From assembly GCF_000155975.1 (NCBI RefSeq), contig NZ_GG730299.1, forward strand, positions 2,581,740-2,645,739: a stretch of 64,000 nucleotides of DNA. Direction: 5' to 3'. The position numbers and the translations under genes are program-made. Shown piece by piece: positions 1 to 9,889 of the stretch. The notes under the pieces were generated by a model. The model saw nothing but the letters and a program-made list of their open reading frames with translations. It made no database searches and was not told where the DNA came from. Position 1 is the first letter of the stretch; every line of letters starts with the position of its first letter. The stretch comes from Citrobacter youngae ATCC 29220. Lineage in GTDB: Bacteria; Pseudomonadota; Gammaproteobacteria; Enterobacterales; Enterobacteriaceae.

Positions 1-18
1 GGCATTTTACCCGTCTGA
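1..18 (+). CDS. possible 3' end of an upstream gene (partial)
   Basis: Reading frame 1 is open from the window edge to a TGA at 16-18, ten bases before the dehydratase start. In E. coli the yagF dehydratase is preceded by an aldolase gene, so a coupled upstream gene is plausible. Only five codons are visible, so no function can be read. Confidence 0.25.
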   Translation, partial: GILPV

Positions 19-28
19 GGAGAAGCTC

Positions 29-1996
29 ATGTCTGTTCGCAATATTTTTGCTGACGAGAGTCACGCTATCTACACCGTCAGAACCCACGCCGATGGCCCG
101 GACGGCGAACTGCCATTAACCGCGGAGATGCTTATCAACCGCCCGAGCGGGGATCTGTTCGGTATGACCATGAATGCCGGAATGGGCTGGTCTCCGGACG
201 AGCTGGATCGGGACGGCATTCTGCTGCTCAGTACGCTCGGTGGATTACGCGGCGCAGACGGTAAGCCCGTGGCGCTGGCGCTGCACCAGGGGCACTACGA
301 GCTGGATATCCAGATGAAAGCGGCGGCCGAGGTCATTAAAGCCAACCACGCCCTGCCCTATGCCGTGTATGTTTCCGATCCGTGTGACGGGCGCACTCAG
401 GGCACGACGGGTATGTTTGACTCGCTACCGTACCGGAATGACGCCTCGATGGTGATGCGCCGTCTTATTCGCTCTCTGCCCGGCGCGAAAGCCGTCATCG
501 GTGTGGCGAGTTGTGACAAGGGGCTTCCGGCCACCATGATGGCACTCGCCGCACAGCACGACATAGCGACCGTACTGGTGCCCGGTGGCGCGACGCTGCC
601 CGCAAAAGACGGAGAAGACAACGGCAAGGTGCAAACCATCGGCGCACGCTTCGCCAATGGCGAATTGTCACTCCAGGGCGCACGCCGTGCGGGCTGTAAG
701 GCCTGCGCCTCTTCCGGCGGCGGCTGTCAATTTTTGGGCACCGCCGGGACATCTCAGGTGGTGGCCGAAGGATTGGGGCTGGCAATCCCGCATTCAGCGC
801 TGGCCCCTTCCGGCGAGCCAGTGTGGCAGGAGATCGCCAGAGCTTCCGCGCGAGCGGCGCTGAATCTGTGTAACAAAGGCATCACTACCCGGGAAATCCT
901 TACAGATAAAGCGATTGAGAATGCGATGACGGTTCACGCGGCATTCGGCGGTTCAACAAATCTGCTGTTACACATCCCGGCAATTGCTCACCAGGCAGGT
1001 TGTCATATCCCGAGCGTTGACGACTGGATCCGCATCAACAAGCGCGTGCCCCGACTGGTGAGCGTACTGCCTAATGGTCCGGTTTATCATCCGACGGTGA
1101 ATGCCTTTATGGCAGGCGGCGTGCCGGAAGTCATGCTGCATCTGCGCAGCCTCGGATTGCTGCATGAAGACGTTATGACGGTTACCGGCAGCACGCTGAA
1201 GGAAAACCTCGACTGGTGGGAGCACTCCGAACGGCGTCAGCGGTTCAAGCAGCTCCTGCTCGATCAGGAACAAATCAACGCCGACGAGGTGATCATGTCG
1301 CCGCAGCAAGCACAAGCGCGCGGATTGACCTCAACGATCACTTTCCCGGTAGGCAATATTGCGCCAGAGGGATCGGTGATCAAATCCACCGCCATCGATC
1401 CCTCGGTGATTGATGAGCAAGGTATCTATTACCATAAAGGTGTGGCGAAAGTTTATCTGTCCGAGAAAAGTGCGATTTACGATATCAAGCATGACAAGAT
1501 CAAAGCGGGCGATATCCTGGTCATTATCGGTGTTGGACCTTCCGGTACCGGGATGGAGGAAACCTACCAGGTTACCAGCGCCCTGAAACATCTGTCATAT
1601 GGTAAACATGTTTCGTTGATCACCGATGCGCGTTTCTCGGGCGTTTCCACTGGCGCGTGCATCGGCCATGTGGGGCCAGAAGCGCTGGCCGGTGGTCCCA
1701 TCGGTAAATTACGCACCGGGGATATCATTGAAATTAAAATTGATTGCCGCGAGCTTCACGGCGAAGTCAATTTCCTCGGAACCCGTAGCGATGAACAATT
1801 ACCCTCACAGGAGGAAGCTACTGCAATATTAAATGCCAGACCCAGCCATCAGGATTTACTGCCCGATCCGGAACTGCCAGATGATACCCGGCTATGGGCA
1901 ATGCTTCAGGCCGTGAGCGGCGGGACATGGACGGGTTGTATTTATGATGTAAATAAAATCAGTGCTGCATTACGCGATTATATGAATAAAAACTGA
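29..1996 (+). CDS. yjhG: D-xylonate-type sugar-acid dehydratase (IlvD/Edd family)
   Basis: The 655-aa product has the exact length of E. coli YjhG and YagF, which dehydrate D-xylonate to a 2-keto-3-deoxy acid. The IlvD/Edd iron-sulfur cysteines are visible: Cys119 in DPCDGRTQG, Cys162 in ASCDKG, and Cys223, Cys226 and Cys233 in CKACASSGGGC. A C-terminal swivelling domain carries the family run GVGPSGTGMEE and the DARFSG motif. An AGGAG ribosome site lies eight bases before ATG. The GntP-type permease gene follows after a hairpin, so this is a catabolic pair. YjhG and YagF cannot be told apart here; the neighbouring permease favours YjhG. Substrate is inferred from the family. Confidence 0.9.
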   Translation: MSVRNIFADESHAIYTVRTHADGPDGELPLTAEMLINRPSGDLFGMTMNAGMGWSPDELDRDGILLLSTLGGLRGADGKPVALALHQGHYELDIQMKAAAEVIKANHALPYAVYVSDPCDGRTQGTTGMFDSLPYRNDASMVMRRLIRSLPGAKAVIGVASCDKGLPATMMALAAQHDIATVLVPGGATLPAKDGEDNGKVQTIGARFANGELSLQGARRAGCKACASSGGGCQFLGTAGTSQVVAEGLGLAIPHSALAPSGEPVWQEIARASARAALNLCNKGITTREILTDKAIENAMTVHAAFGGSTNLLLHIPAIAHQAGCHIPSVDDWIRINKRVPRLVSVLPNGPVYHPTVNAFMAGGVPEVMLHLRSLGLLHEDVMTVTGSTLKENLDWWEHSERRQRFKQLLLDQEQINADEVIMSPQQAQARGLTSTITFPVGNIAPEGSVIKSTAIDPSVIDEQGIYYHKGVAKVYLSEKSAIYDIKHDKIKAGDILVIIGVGPSGTGMEETYQVTSALKHLSYGKHVSLITDARFSGVSTGACIGHVGPEALAGGPIGKLRTGDIIEIKIDCRELHGEVNFLGTRSDEQLPSQEEATAILNARPSHQDLLPDPELPDDTRLWAMLQAVSGGTWTGCIYDVNKISAALRDYMNKN

Positions 1997-2026
1997 AAGC
2001 AAAAATAAGAACATCCAGACACCTGA

Positions 2027-2070
2027 ATTATCCGGCTACGCATTATTCGTTAGTTGCGCAGCCGGATAAT
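2027..2070. repeat. REP-like hairpin between yjhG and yjhF
   Basis: Arms ATTATCCGGCT(A)CGCA and its complement flank a short loop. This is the GC core of enterobacterial REP palindromes. It lies 30 bases past the yjhG stop and may stabilise the yjhG end of a shared transcript. Confidence 0.65.
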
Positions 2071-2102
2071 GATGGGTCACTACCCTATTATGAGAGGACG
2101 TT

Positions 2103-3452
2103 ATGCCACTAATTATCGTTGTGGCAGGGATTGCTTTACTCCTGCTTTTAACCATAAGAATTAAGCTCAATACGTTTGTTTCGTTAATTATTGTCTCGAT
2201 TGCCGTTGCCATCGCCAGTGGTATGGATTTGAGTAAAGTCGTCACCTCGGTCGAATCCGGGCTTGGCGGCACGCTGGGCCATATTGGTTTGATATTTGGC
2301 TTCGGCGTTATGCTCGGTCGCTTGCTGGCCGATGCGGGTGGTGCGCAGCGAATAGCGCTGACCATGCTGAACTATTTCGGGCAAAAAAAACTGGACTGGG
2401 CGGTGGTCTGCTCGGCGTTTATTGTCGGTATTGCGCTTTTTTTCGAAGTCGGATTAATCCTTCTGGTACCTATTTTATTCGCTATTGCCAGAGAAGCGAA
2501 AGTATCGCCAATGTTTATGTGTGTGCCGATGCTTTCCGGTTTGCTGGTCGCGCACGGTTTTTTACCGCCGCACCCCGGCCCGACGGTTATCGCCCGTGAA
2601 TATGGCGCCGATGTAGGATTGGTACTGATATACGGCATTATTGTCGGCATCCCGACCTTTATTATTTGCGGTCCGATATTGAATAAGTTCTGCCAGCGTA
2701 TTATTCCTGACGCCTTTAAAAAAGAGGGGAATATTGCCTCTCTCGGCGCGCCACGCCGGTTCAGCGAAAGCGAAATGCCTGGCTTTAGGATCAGTTTTCT
2801 CACGGCAATGCTGCCGGTGATCCTGATGGCGGTTGTCACCATCATCCAGATGACTCATGCCAAAAGCGCCGCGGATTCAGGCTTATTCTATAACGTGATC
2901 CTGTTCTTAGGTAATTCAACGATCGCCATGCTGATTTCACTGCTGTTTGCGATCTATACCATGGGACTGGGTCGCGGGAAGACAATCCCTGACCTAATGG
3001 ATTCCTGCGGAAAAGCGATTGCGGGTATTGCCGGTCTGCTGCTGATTATCGGTGGTGGTGGCGCATTCAAGCAAGTTCTCATCGACTCTGGCGTCGGTCA
3101 GTATATTTCCACTCTGGTTTCGGGTATGGATATCAACCCGATCCTGATGGCCTGGGGCGTGGCCGCATTCCTGCGTATTTGTCTGGGGTCAGCCACCGTC
3201 GCGGCGATCTCTACCGCCGGTCTGGTCATCCCGTTGCTGGCAGTGCATCCCAATACCAACCTGGCCCTGATTACGCTGGCAACCGGTGCCGGATCCTGCA
3301 TCTGCTCCCACGTCAACGATGCCAGTTTCTGGATGATTAAAGACTTTTTCGGCCTGACCACCAAAGAAACGCTGTTGTCATGGACGCTGATGTCCACACT
3401 GTTATCCATCTGTGGGCTGGTCTTTATTCTGCTCGCCAGCCTGGTTTTATAA
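2103..3452 (+). CDS. yjhF: gluconate:H+ symporter family permease (GntP/YjhF)
   Basis: This 449-aa, very hydrophobic protein matches the length of YjhF. It has about 12 membrane segments and typical GntP-family stretches ([10 protein letters not shown] near residue 61; [11 protein letters not shown] near residue 153; [18 protein letters not shown] near residue 395). It imports gluconate-like sugar acids across the inner membrane. A GAGAGG ribosome site precedes the ATG. Downstream of yjhG and on the same strand, it probably brings in the substrate of the dehydratase. The precise sugar acid is unknown. Confidence 0.9.
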   Translation: MPLIIVVAGIALLLLLTIRIKLNTFVSLIIVSIAVAIASGMDLSKVVTSVESGLGGTLGHIGLIFGFGVMLGRLLADAGGAQRIALTMLNYFGQKKLDWAVVCSAFIVGIALFFEVGLILLVPILFAIAREAKVSPMFMCVPMLSGLLVAHGFLPPHPGPTVIAREYGADVGLVLIYGIIVGIPTFIICGPILNKFCQRIIPDAFKKEGNIASLGAPRRFSESEMPGFRISFLTAMLPVILMAVVTIIQMTHAKSAADSGLFYNVILFLGNSTIAMLISLLFAIYTMGLGRGKTIPDLMDSCGKAIAGIAGLLLIIGGGGAFKQVLIDSGVGQYISTLVSGMDINPILMAWGVAAFLRICLGSATVAAISTAGLVIPLLAVHPNTNLALITLATGAGSCICSHVNDASFWMIKDFFGLTTKETLLSWTLMSTLLSICGLVFILLASLVL

Positions 3453-3462
3453 TCAAGTTCTC

Positions 3463-3492
3463 GCCAGTGAGTCAGCCTGTCGGTTCACTGGC
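3463..3492 (+). terminator. hairpin after yjhF
   Basis: Perfect 8-bp arms GCCAGTGA and TCACTGGC begin ten bases after the yjhF stop. No U-tract follows, so termination is uncertain; it may act as an RNA 3' stabiliser. Confidence 0.4.
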
Positions 3493-3566
3493 CCCCGCCG
3501 TTCACAGGACGTTAAGTTGATTTCGGTAGCGCTGGCTCGAAGTCACTCAGAATCTTTTTCTGAAGC

Positions 3567-3594
3567 TGCCCCCGCGAAAACGAACCCGGGGGCA
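3567..3594. terminator. GC-rich hairpin between convergent operons
   Basis: Perfect arms TGCCCCCG and CGGGGGCA enclose a 12-nt loop. It sits between the 3' ends of the yjhGF genes and the convergent dcu-like gene. No clear U-run lies on either side. Confidence 0.4.
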
Positions 3595-3682
3595 ATCCAT
3601 AACGTTATCGACGATTTTCTGTATAAAATATATAACCATACGGGACGATATTTCTTTGGCTAACAATATTGACCTCAGTTCA

Positions 3683-4969
3683 CTAGATTAATAATGAAAG
3701 AGCGAATGCAAACGCAATAGATAACAACGTTGTAATCAGTCCAGGTAACAAAAAGGGATGATCGATGATTTTATTCCCTAAATGAGTAGAGCCAGTGTCA
3801 TCTAACTCAACTGCAGCAAGCAGAGTGGGATAATTGGGCAAAATGAACAATGATGCCGTTGCAGGAAAGCAGGCTACCAGGATTCCGGGAGCCACACCCA
3901 TACTGAGTGCCGCAGGAAATAATATTTGGGTCGATGCCGCTTGCGAATACAGGAAACAAGAGACTAGCATAATCACTAATGCCAATAACCATGGGGAATG
4001 CAGCAAATAACCGGAAACCATGGCCTGTAGCCATTGCTGATTATTATCCATAAATGTTGATCCCAACCATGCAACGCCGAGAATACAAATACAGGATGTC
4101 ATGCCTGTTTTAAATACTGACGTTGATGAAATCTTATGTACATTGACCCGGCAACACGCCACAATCAAAAGAGCCACCCCCATCATTACGCCAATCCGTA
4201 CCTGCCCACTGTTCATCACCGGATGAGAAATAATCCCTAATTTAGGGCTGGCGACAATGGCATATACCAGTACGACAACCAGCCCGATAATAAATATCAA
4301 CACAGCCCGGCGGGCACCAGGAAGCACCTCCTGATGAATTGATTCTTCTTTTATATATGGCTGATTATTAAGCTGGTCTTGCTGTTTAAATCGATCCCAG
4401 CACAGGTAAAAGAATGAGGCGAATAACAAGGCGAAAAACGTCGCGGGTATTGATACCGAAATTAATTCAATATATCCCCAACCATGATTGTTTTTCTCCA
4501 GGATGCCAGAGAAGAAAATAACAGCAGCGGAGATCGGTGAAGCGACAATACCTAATAACGAAGCACTAACGGAAAGCGCCAGCGCCCGGGTTGGTTTAAT
4601 ATTGTTTTCTTTAGCTACCCCCACAATGACCGGCATACAGGCAAAAGAGACCTGCCCGGTACTGGCCATCATTGTCAGTAACCAGGTAGATATCGGAGCC
4701 GTTACCACAAGTAACCGCGGATAGCGTCGCAAGAGTCTTTCAGTTAATCGAACCAGATAATCTATACCACCAGCCTCCTGCATGGCAGAAATCGCAATAA
4801 TCACCACCATAATAAAGACAATAACCAGCATCGGCATATTACCCGGTTTGGCTCCGAGAATACCCAGAACCAACACCCCAGCGCCACCAGCAAAACCGAC
4901 ACCGATACCACCGACCCGCATACCGATATAAAGGAATATTAACACAATAAAAAATTGCACCATTACCAT
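3683..4969 (-). CDS. Dcu-type C4-dicarboxylate carrier
   Basis: The 428-aa inner-membrane protein has the size and topology of DcuA/DcuB, antiporters that take up fumarate, malate or aspartate in exchange for succinate. The N-terminus is one long hydrophobic run, and the region TGQVSFACMPVIVGVAKEN (about residues 104-122) is typical of the family. The start ATG has GGAG seven bases upstream; an ATG two codons later is an alternative. It is the last gene of the minus-strand cluster aldolase-MFS-FAH-Dcu, so it may handle the dicarboxylate or keto-acid end product. Symbol withheld because this is a paralogue outside the dcuA/dcuB contexts. Confidence 0.8.
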   Translation of the reverse strand: MVMVQFFIVLIFLYIGMRVGGIGVGFAGGAGVLVLGILGAKPGNMPMLVIVFIMVVIIAISAMQEAGGIDYLVRLTERLLRRYPRLLVVTAPISTWLLTMMASTGQVSFACMPVIVGVAKENNIKPTRALALSVSASLLGIVASPISAAVIFFSGILEKNNHGWGYIELISVSIPATFFALLFASFFYLCWDRFKQQDQLNNQPYIKEESIHQEVLPGARRAVLIFIIGLVVVLVYAIVASPKLGIISHPVMNSGQVRIGVMMGVALLIVACCRVNVHKISSTSVFKTGMTSCICILGVAWLGSTFMDNNQQWLQAMVSGYLLHSPWLLALVIMLVSCFLYSQAASTQILFPAALSMGVAPGILVACFPATASLFILPNYPTLLAAVELDDTGSTHLGNKIIDHPFLLPGLITTLLSIAFAFALSLLI

Positions 4970-5093
4970 ATAAACACTCCACTGTTCTCAGACTCTATTC
5001 GTCATATTTCATGTTGCGTATGCGTTCCAGTTCAGTCACTTACCCTGGTAAGCCTCGGAGATTCGCTGCGTCGCCGCCTTCCTGCAATTCGAA

Positions 5094-5939
5094 TTAATTA
5101 GAGGATTTATCGCTAATTACCGAATTAGTCAGGCAGCCAATGCGCTCAATTTCAACTTCAACCACATCTCCTGACTGCATAAAAAGTGGAGGAATGCGAT
5201 TTTTTCCGGCCCCATTAGGCGATCCGGTTAAAATGACATCGCCTGGAGAAAGTGGACTGAAAGTGCTGATATAAGAAATCAGTTCAGCAATAGAATGTAC
5301 CATGCTATGAGTATTATCATGCTGAACAGTTCGCCCATTAAGCCTGGTAACAATATCCAGATTTTGCGGATTGGGTATTTCATCCGCGGTGATTAACCAC
5401 GGGCCAAATCCACCGGTGCATGGCCAGTTTTTCCCGGCGGTAAACCAGGTATGTTGCCAGTCACGAACGGAACCGTCCATATAGCAACTATAACCCGCTA
5501 CATAATCTAATGCTTCTGCTTCAGGAATATGTGAGCCGGCATGACCAATAACCAGCGCCAGTTCCCCTTCATAATCAAACTCATTACTGCACTCCGGTTT
5601 TTTTAAGCCGGTAAGATGTCCAGTCTGGGAGTCCTCGAAACGAATAAACAAGGTAGGATCAGACTTCTTGTCATTAACCTCATCTCTTTTTTTCTTATAA
5701 TTCATCCCTGCACAGATAATTTTCTTAGGGTTCGGAATAACTGGCAAAAAACGGATTTCTGCAAATGTGTAATCAATTTTTCCTTCGCCGAGCAACTGAA
5801 GATTTATTTCATTAAGATGAGGAATCAATGCTCGCAAATCGGAGTATTGAGGAAAAAATTTCTGTAAATCGATAATGCCCTCTGGAGCAACTAAACCATA
5901 TTTTTCTTTACCGTTTACATTAAAACTTAGCAATCGCAT
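5094..5939 (-). CDS. fumarylacetoacetate hydrolase (FAH) family protein
   Basis: This 281-aa protein is a single-domain FAH enzyme, a class that hydrolyses or isomerises 2,4-diketo acids using Mg2+. Visible family motifs are IICAGMNY (about residue 75), FDYEGELALVIG (metal-binding acidic residues), YMDGSVRDWQ, GFGPWLI and GDVILTGSPNG. The usual HAxE after the NY motif is replaced by KKKRDE, which may shift substrate choice. AAGGTG precedes the ATG. It lies 80 bp after the MFS gene, inside the LacI-controlled cluster. It probably cleaves or rearranges the keto acid made in this pathway; the exact reaction cannot be read. Confidence 0.82.
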   Translation of the reverse strand: MRLLSFNVNGKEKYGLVAPEGIIDLQKFFPQYSDLRALIPHLNEINLQLLGEGKIDYTFAEIRFLPVIPNPKKIICAGMNYKKKRDEVNDKKSDPTLFIRFEDSQTGHLTGLKKPECSNEFDYEGELALVIGHAGSHIPEAEALDYVAGYSCYMDGSVRDWQHTWFTAGKNWPCTGGFGPWLITADEIPNPQNLDIVTRLNGRTVQHDNTHSMVHSIAELISYISTFSPLSPGDVILTGSPNGAGKNRIPPLFMQSGDVVEVEIERIGCLTNSVISDKSSN

Positions 5940-6018
5940 AAATCACCTTATTTAATAAAATCAAACGAATAAACGCTTAACAGGGCGGTGAACAACCGCC
6001 GAGAGTCGGCAATGAACA

Positions 6019-7416
6019 CTAGGGCGACAAAACTTCCAGGATGGCGTCTTTAGTTTCGATAGCAAACAAAATAGTGATCACTCCTCCAGATAGCGCAATA
6101 ATCCCAAATAAATCAAAAACATAACGCACGCCATAGTGAGCAACAATTACGCCCACAAGCAGGGTTCCCAGTGAGGATCCTGCTCGCAACCAGGCGCTGC
6201 CAAGGCCAGTTCCAATGGTCCGTAAGCGAGTGGGGTACAGCTCTGCAGAATAGAGATAAAGTGAAAAGGTCACCGTTTGCATAATGGCGTAAGCCAGACT
6301 GGCAAAAATGAGCACCTGAAAAGCACCGGATGCACCACTCAGCCCGAGGATTCCTAAGGCGAGCGCCGCAAGACAAAATGCCGCACTATACCAACGCTTG
6401 CGACCAACCTTATCAATTAACAATGCACAAGTTACAGAGGCGACAACCCCTGCCGCAGACGTAATCCAACCATAGACCAGGCTCTGAGGAACCGATAAAT
6501 GAAACGCGGAGCGGTACAAGGTCGGCAGCCAGGTAATCATGCCATTATTGACTAGATAAGCACTCAGCCATAACCCCCACAGCATCAGGGTACGCTTCAG
6601 GTAGATACCTGAAAACAGCTCCTTCCATCCACCTTTCCCCTTATTGGCGGGAAATGAAAATACCGTTATTTGGGGTGTATCCAATACCCTCCCACTACGA
6701 ATAACCTCATGTTCTAAGCTACTGATGACTTGATTTGCTTCTGACATGCGTCCTTTGCTAATTAGCCAGCGTGGAGACTCGGGCATTAGCCAGCGGAGCG
6801 GCATTGCAATCAGTGGCGGGATTAGCCCGACCCAGAACATGGCCTTCCAGCCATACATTGGTACCAGGAAATATCCGGCGATACCCGCAAACATCAATCC
6901 TACCGGGAAAATAACTTCATATAGCAGGAAAAAACGGCCTCGTTTTTTAGAACCAATAAACTCATTAATATAAGCGCTAGCTACCGGGACCTCGGCACCA
7001 ATACCTATTCCCTGCAGGAAGCGAATAGCCATTAACGACCAACCATTCCAGGAAAAAAGACAAGCCGCGCTCATCGTAACAAACATTAGAATGGTTATCT
7101 TCAGAACGCTCAAACGGCCTATTTTCTCTGCAAGAGAACCAAAAGCAATCGCACCAACCAGTTGCCCAGCGTAGCTTGCAGCAATAATTAAACCGACAAA
7201 AAAAGGTGTTAAATGCCATTCAGCGATTAACTCAGGCATTGCAAATGCAATAGCCAGTACGGTGTAAGAGTCAAAAAATGTCGAAATACCCGTCACAATA
7301 CGGATAAAAATTAATTTCCGGGTAACTGGAAGACGTTCTATACGAGCAACTAATTGGGCAGGGCTTATGCTGGTGTCAGCAGCAGAGTCGCAGGTATTCA
7401 AGACCAAAGTAGACAT
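6019..7416 (-). CDS. MFS transporter (sugar/aromatic-acid porter type)
   Basis: The 465-aa protein has 12 membrane segments in two halves. The loop 2-3 motif GSLAEKIGRLSVLK and the loop 8-9 motif LLIDKVGRKRW are the MFS signatures; PESPRWL follows segment 6, as in the sugar-porter and AAHS families. GGAAGG lies before the ATG. It is transcribed with the aldolase and FAH genes and presumably imports the inducing substrate. The exact ligand is unknown. Confidence 0.85.
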   Translation of the reverse strand: MSTLVLNTCDSAADTSISPAQLVARIERLPVTRKLIFIRIVTGISTFFDSYTVLAIAFAMPELIAEWHLTPFFVGLIIAASYAGQLVGAIAFGSLAEKIGRLSVLKITILMFVTMSAACLFSWNGWSLMAIRFLQGIGIGAEVPVASAYINEFIGSKKRGRFFLLYEVIFPVGLMFAGIAGYFLVPMYGWKAMFWVGLIPPLIAMPLRWLMPESPRWLISKGRMSEANQVISSLEHEVIRSGRVLDTPQITVFSFPANKGKGGWKELFSGIYLKRTLMLWGLWLSAYLVNNGMITWLPTLYRSAFHLSVPQSLVYGWITSAAGVVASVTCALLIDKVGRKRWYSAAFCLAALALGILGLSGASGAFQVLIFASLAYAIMQTVTFSLYLYSAELYPTRLRTIGTGLGSAWLRAGSSLGTLLVGVIVAHYGVRYVFDLFGIIALSGGVITILFAIETKDAILEVLSP

Positions 7417-7609
7417 GATTTACCTTCCTGAATTCATCCGGCGATACCATAGTTATTTTTATCTTTCCGGATTGGTGTAGGGACATCTGTTCTAACGTTT
7501 AAAAACAAATCCAGCTCATCAGTTAAGGAGGCACCCTTTCCAGCTTATTAGTAGCGGAAACTGCTAATACAGAGGATAACTTTCGAAAAATGATGGGCCA
7601 GCAAAACAC

Positions 7610-7654
7610 AACACAGATTCTAATATTCACGAAGAGATACCAGAAATCTGTGTT
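7610..7654. repeat. inverted repeat between aldolase and MFS genes
   Basis: Perfect 10-bp arms AACACAGATT and AATCTGTGTT are separated by 25 bases, just past the aldolase stop on the minus strand. It could be a weak terminator or RNA-processing hairpin that sets different levels for the aldolase and transporter genes. No U-tract is seen. Confidence 0.4.
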
Positions 7655-7679
7655 ATGTCGGATGCGATATCAACGCATA

Positions 7680-8609
7680 TTAATTTACGCGGGCAAGCTC
7701 AGCTGCGCGAATCGCATCATGAATTTCTTTTTCTGCGCCATTTTCCAACGGTAACAAAGGAGAGCGTACAGTCGCGTGCTCCAGAATACCGCGAGCAACC
7801 AGGGCATGTTTCAGAGCCACGGTTCCTTCCATATGAGAACCACGGTGGTACACGCTCTTCGTCACAGGCAGCAGACGGTCATGAATCTGTCGGGCTTTAA
7901 CATAATCCCCTGCTTTGCCCGCTTTAATCATTTCGATTAATGGCTCTGGAGCAATATTACCGTAACCCACCAGGAAACCATCAACATCAAAAGCAGTATG
8001 AAGCAGGTATTCGTCATGACAGCTGAGGATCTGCAGGTCTGGACGTTCACGGCGGATCACAGGAATCTCCGTATCCCAGCGACGCATATTGCGCACGCCA
8101 TTTTTCATTGCGAAGACGCCCGGCTGAGCGGAGATATCCAGCAGAGTTTGCAGATCATAAGTCGCTTTGGTGTTATCCGGGTACTGGAACAGAATCAGTG
8201 GTAACCCACTTTCTTCATATACCACGCGATAACGGTCCTGCGCAGCCCCCTTCTGATAACCAAAACGTAGCCAACCATGTGACGGGTACAGAAGCCCGGC
8301 AGAAGCCCCCGCTTCTACTGCACGTTTAGCTTCCAGAGCGGCGACTTCAGTCCCTTCACCAGTGATGCCAGCAATAATCGGCAGTTTACCATCCACTGAT
8401 TTCACAAATGCCCGGATCACATCAGCCTGTTCTTTCTGGGTCAGGAAAGTCCCCTCTCCGGCATGCCCCAGTACGACCAGACCTTTAACTCCGTCGATAC
8501 TACCCAGCCAACTACCCAGACGCTGAATGGCGTCAAAATCAATTTTACCCTCACGGGTAAATGGTGTTACAGGTGCCGGAGTTAAACCTCTAAGATCGAT
8601 GTTAATCAT
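7680..8609 (-). CDS. DapA/NAL-family aldolase or dehydratase
   Basis: The 309-aa (beta/alpha)8 protein belongs to the dihydrodipicolinate synthase/N-acetylneuraminate lyase family. The Schiff-base lysine is in FAMKNGVRN and the catalytic tyrosine in LILFQYPDN. The usual GTTGE near residue 47 is GHAGEG here, which argues against DapA itself. AAGGA precedes the ATG. It is the first gene of the minus-strand cluster and has a strong palindrome about 60 bp upstream, so it is probably the main controlled step. Likely role: retro-aldol cleavage or dehydration of a keto-deoxy sugar acid. Substrate not determined. Confidence 0.85.
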   Translation of the reverse strand: MINIDLRGLTPAPVTPFTREGKIDFDAIQRLGSWLGSIDGVKGLVVLGHAGEGTFLTQKEQADVIRAFVKSVDGKLPIIAGITGEGTEVAALEAKRAVEAGASAGLLYPSHGWLRFGYQKGAAQDRYRVVYEESGLPLILFQYPDNTKATYDLQTLLDISAQPGVFAMKNGVRNMRRWDTEIPVIRRERPDLQILSCHDEYLLHTAFDVDGFLVGYGNIAPEPLIEMIKAGKAGDYVKARQIHDRLLPVTKSVYHRGSHMEGTVALKHALVARGILEHATVRSPLLPLENGAEKEIHDAIRAAELARVN

Positions 8610-8669
8610 GATTATTTCCTTGATAATTAACCATATTTATCACAACTAAGTGATTAGTCAGGATGAAAC

Positions 8670-8695
8670 TGAAATCGTTTCTGCAATCGTTTTCA
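8670..8695. promoter_or_regulatory. candidate LacI-family operator upstream of the aldolase
   Basis: A 26-bp imperfect palindrome with half-site TGAAAnCGnTTnC. Its central 14 bases, CGTTTCTGCAATCG, occur exactly, in reverse complement, upstream of the porin (10192-10205). The regulator gene lies between the two sites. The AAnCG core is typical of LacI/GalR-family operators. Confidence 0.75.
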
Positions 8696-8857
8696 CGTGA
8701 TTAACAATGAACCTCAAAAAACGAATCGTCAACAGAAGGTTGTGCGTAAATACAACATGGATCACAAATTCAGTTGTTCAATATTCGCGTGACGAGATCA
8801 AGCAGACAGAAATGGATCGCCATCATCGCAAAGCGGCAATGACGATCCACACAAGGA

Positions 8858-9889
8858 TTATTTGTGGGGAGGAAGTGTAGATCTACGTGGGATAAGGGAC
8901 GGAGTCGCAATACGTTGATTATGCTTACTGTCTGGATTAAGCAGCATATCAACCGCGTTACTGGCAATATGTTCCAGGGGGGTTTTAACCGAAGTCAATG
9001 CCACAGGCAGACGGCTAACCAGCGGGATGTCGTTATACCCGACAAGAGAAAGATCTTTACCAATCACTATCCCCTGATGATGAGCTGCCGCTAACACCCC
9101 GATAGCCAGCTCGTCATTAACGGCAAAAAGCGCGCTGGGACGCTGAGACTGGCTCAGAATAGCAGCGCCCTGAAGCTCGCCAGATGAGATACTAAAGTCA
9201 GAAGTACGGCACCATTCCGGGCGTATGATTAGCCCTGCCTCTTTCATCGCTCGTTCAAATCCCGTCCGGCGGTTGCGAGCGCTGGAGGCAAAATCCGGAC
9301 CGCCAATCAGGCCGATATCCTTGTGCCCCAAATCAATAAGATGGCGAGTCGCCAGATATCCCCCCAGTTCATCATCACCGATCGACGACGGGCTGAAACC
9401 GTCCGTACGAAGTGCTAATACATGGGGAATGTTACGTTCACGCAAATCCTGCGGTAAGGGATCGTCCAGCCGGCATGTTGACATAATTAATCCGTCAACC
9501 CGGCGATCAAGCAATGATTCTACAGCAATACGCTCATGCTCCTGGCTGTCACCGCAAGTAGCCACAATAGCAAAGTAACCACGCCTGGCTGCCGCTCTGG
9601 CAATCTCTTCAAATAGCATGGCCGTAACGGCGTCGGTCAAGCGCGGGACCAGAACCCCAAGTGTGCCAGTGTCGCCTCGCCGTAGGCTGGATGCGACATA
9701 ATCCCTCCGGTAGCCCAACTCATTCGCTACCTGACGAACTTTTTCCGCAGATGCACTACGCGAGGCAGGTAATCGTTCATCCAGGATACGTGATACTGTT
9801 GACACGCTTACCCCGGCAACCCGAGCGACATCACGCATGGTCGCCAGTTTTTTTTCTGATAAGTCGTTATGTCCGCTTTCATGATCCAT
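8858..9889 (-). CDS. LacI-family transcriptional regulator
   Basis: The 343-aa protein has an N-terminal LacI helix-turn-helix (MRDVARVAGVSVSTVSRIL, about residues 18-36) and hinge helix, then a periplasmic-binding-like ligand domain. This ends in the usual sequence TPSLIPRRST. GGGAG lies seven bases before the ATG. It sits between the aldolase cluster (same strand, 248 bp downstream) and the porin (divergent), and both carry the same palindrome, so it most likely represses both. The inducer is probably the sugar acid or its keto-deoxy product. Confidence 0.9.
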   Translation of the reverse strand: MDHESGHNDLSEKKLATMRDVARVAGVSVSTVSRILDERLPASRSASAEKVRQVANELGYRRDYVASSLRRGDTGTLGVLVPRLTDAVTAMLFEEIARAAARRGYFAIVATCGDSQEHERIAVESLLDRRVDGLIMSTCRLDDPLPQDLRERNIPHVLALRTDGFSPSSIGDDELGGYLATRHLIDLGHKDIGLIGGPDFASSARNRRTGFERAMKEAGLIIRPEWCRTSDFSISSGELQGAAILSQSQRPSALFAVNDELAIGVLAAAHHQGIVIGKDLSLVGYNDIPLVSRLPVALTSVKTPLEHIASNAVDMLLNPDSKHNQRIATPSLIPRRSTLPPHK

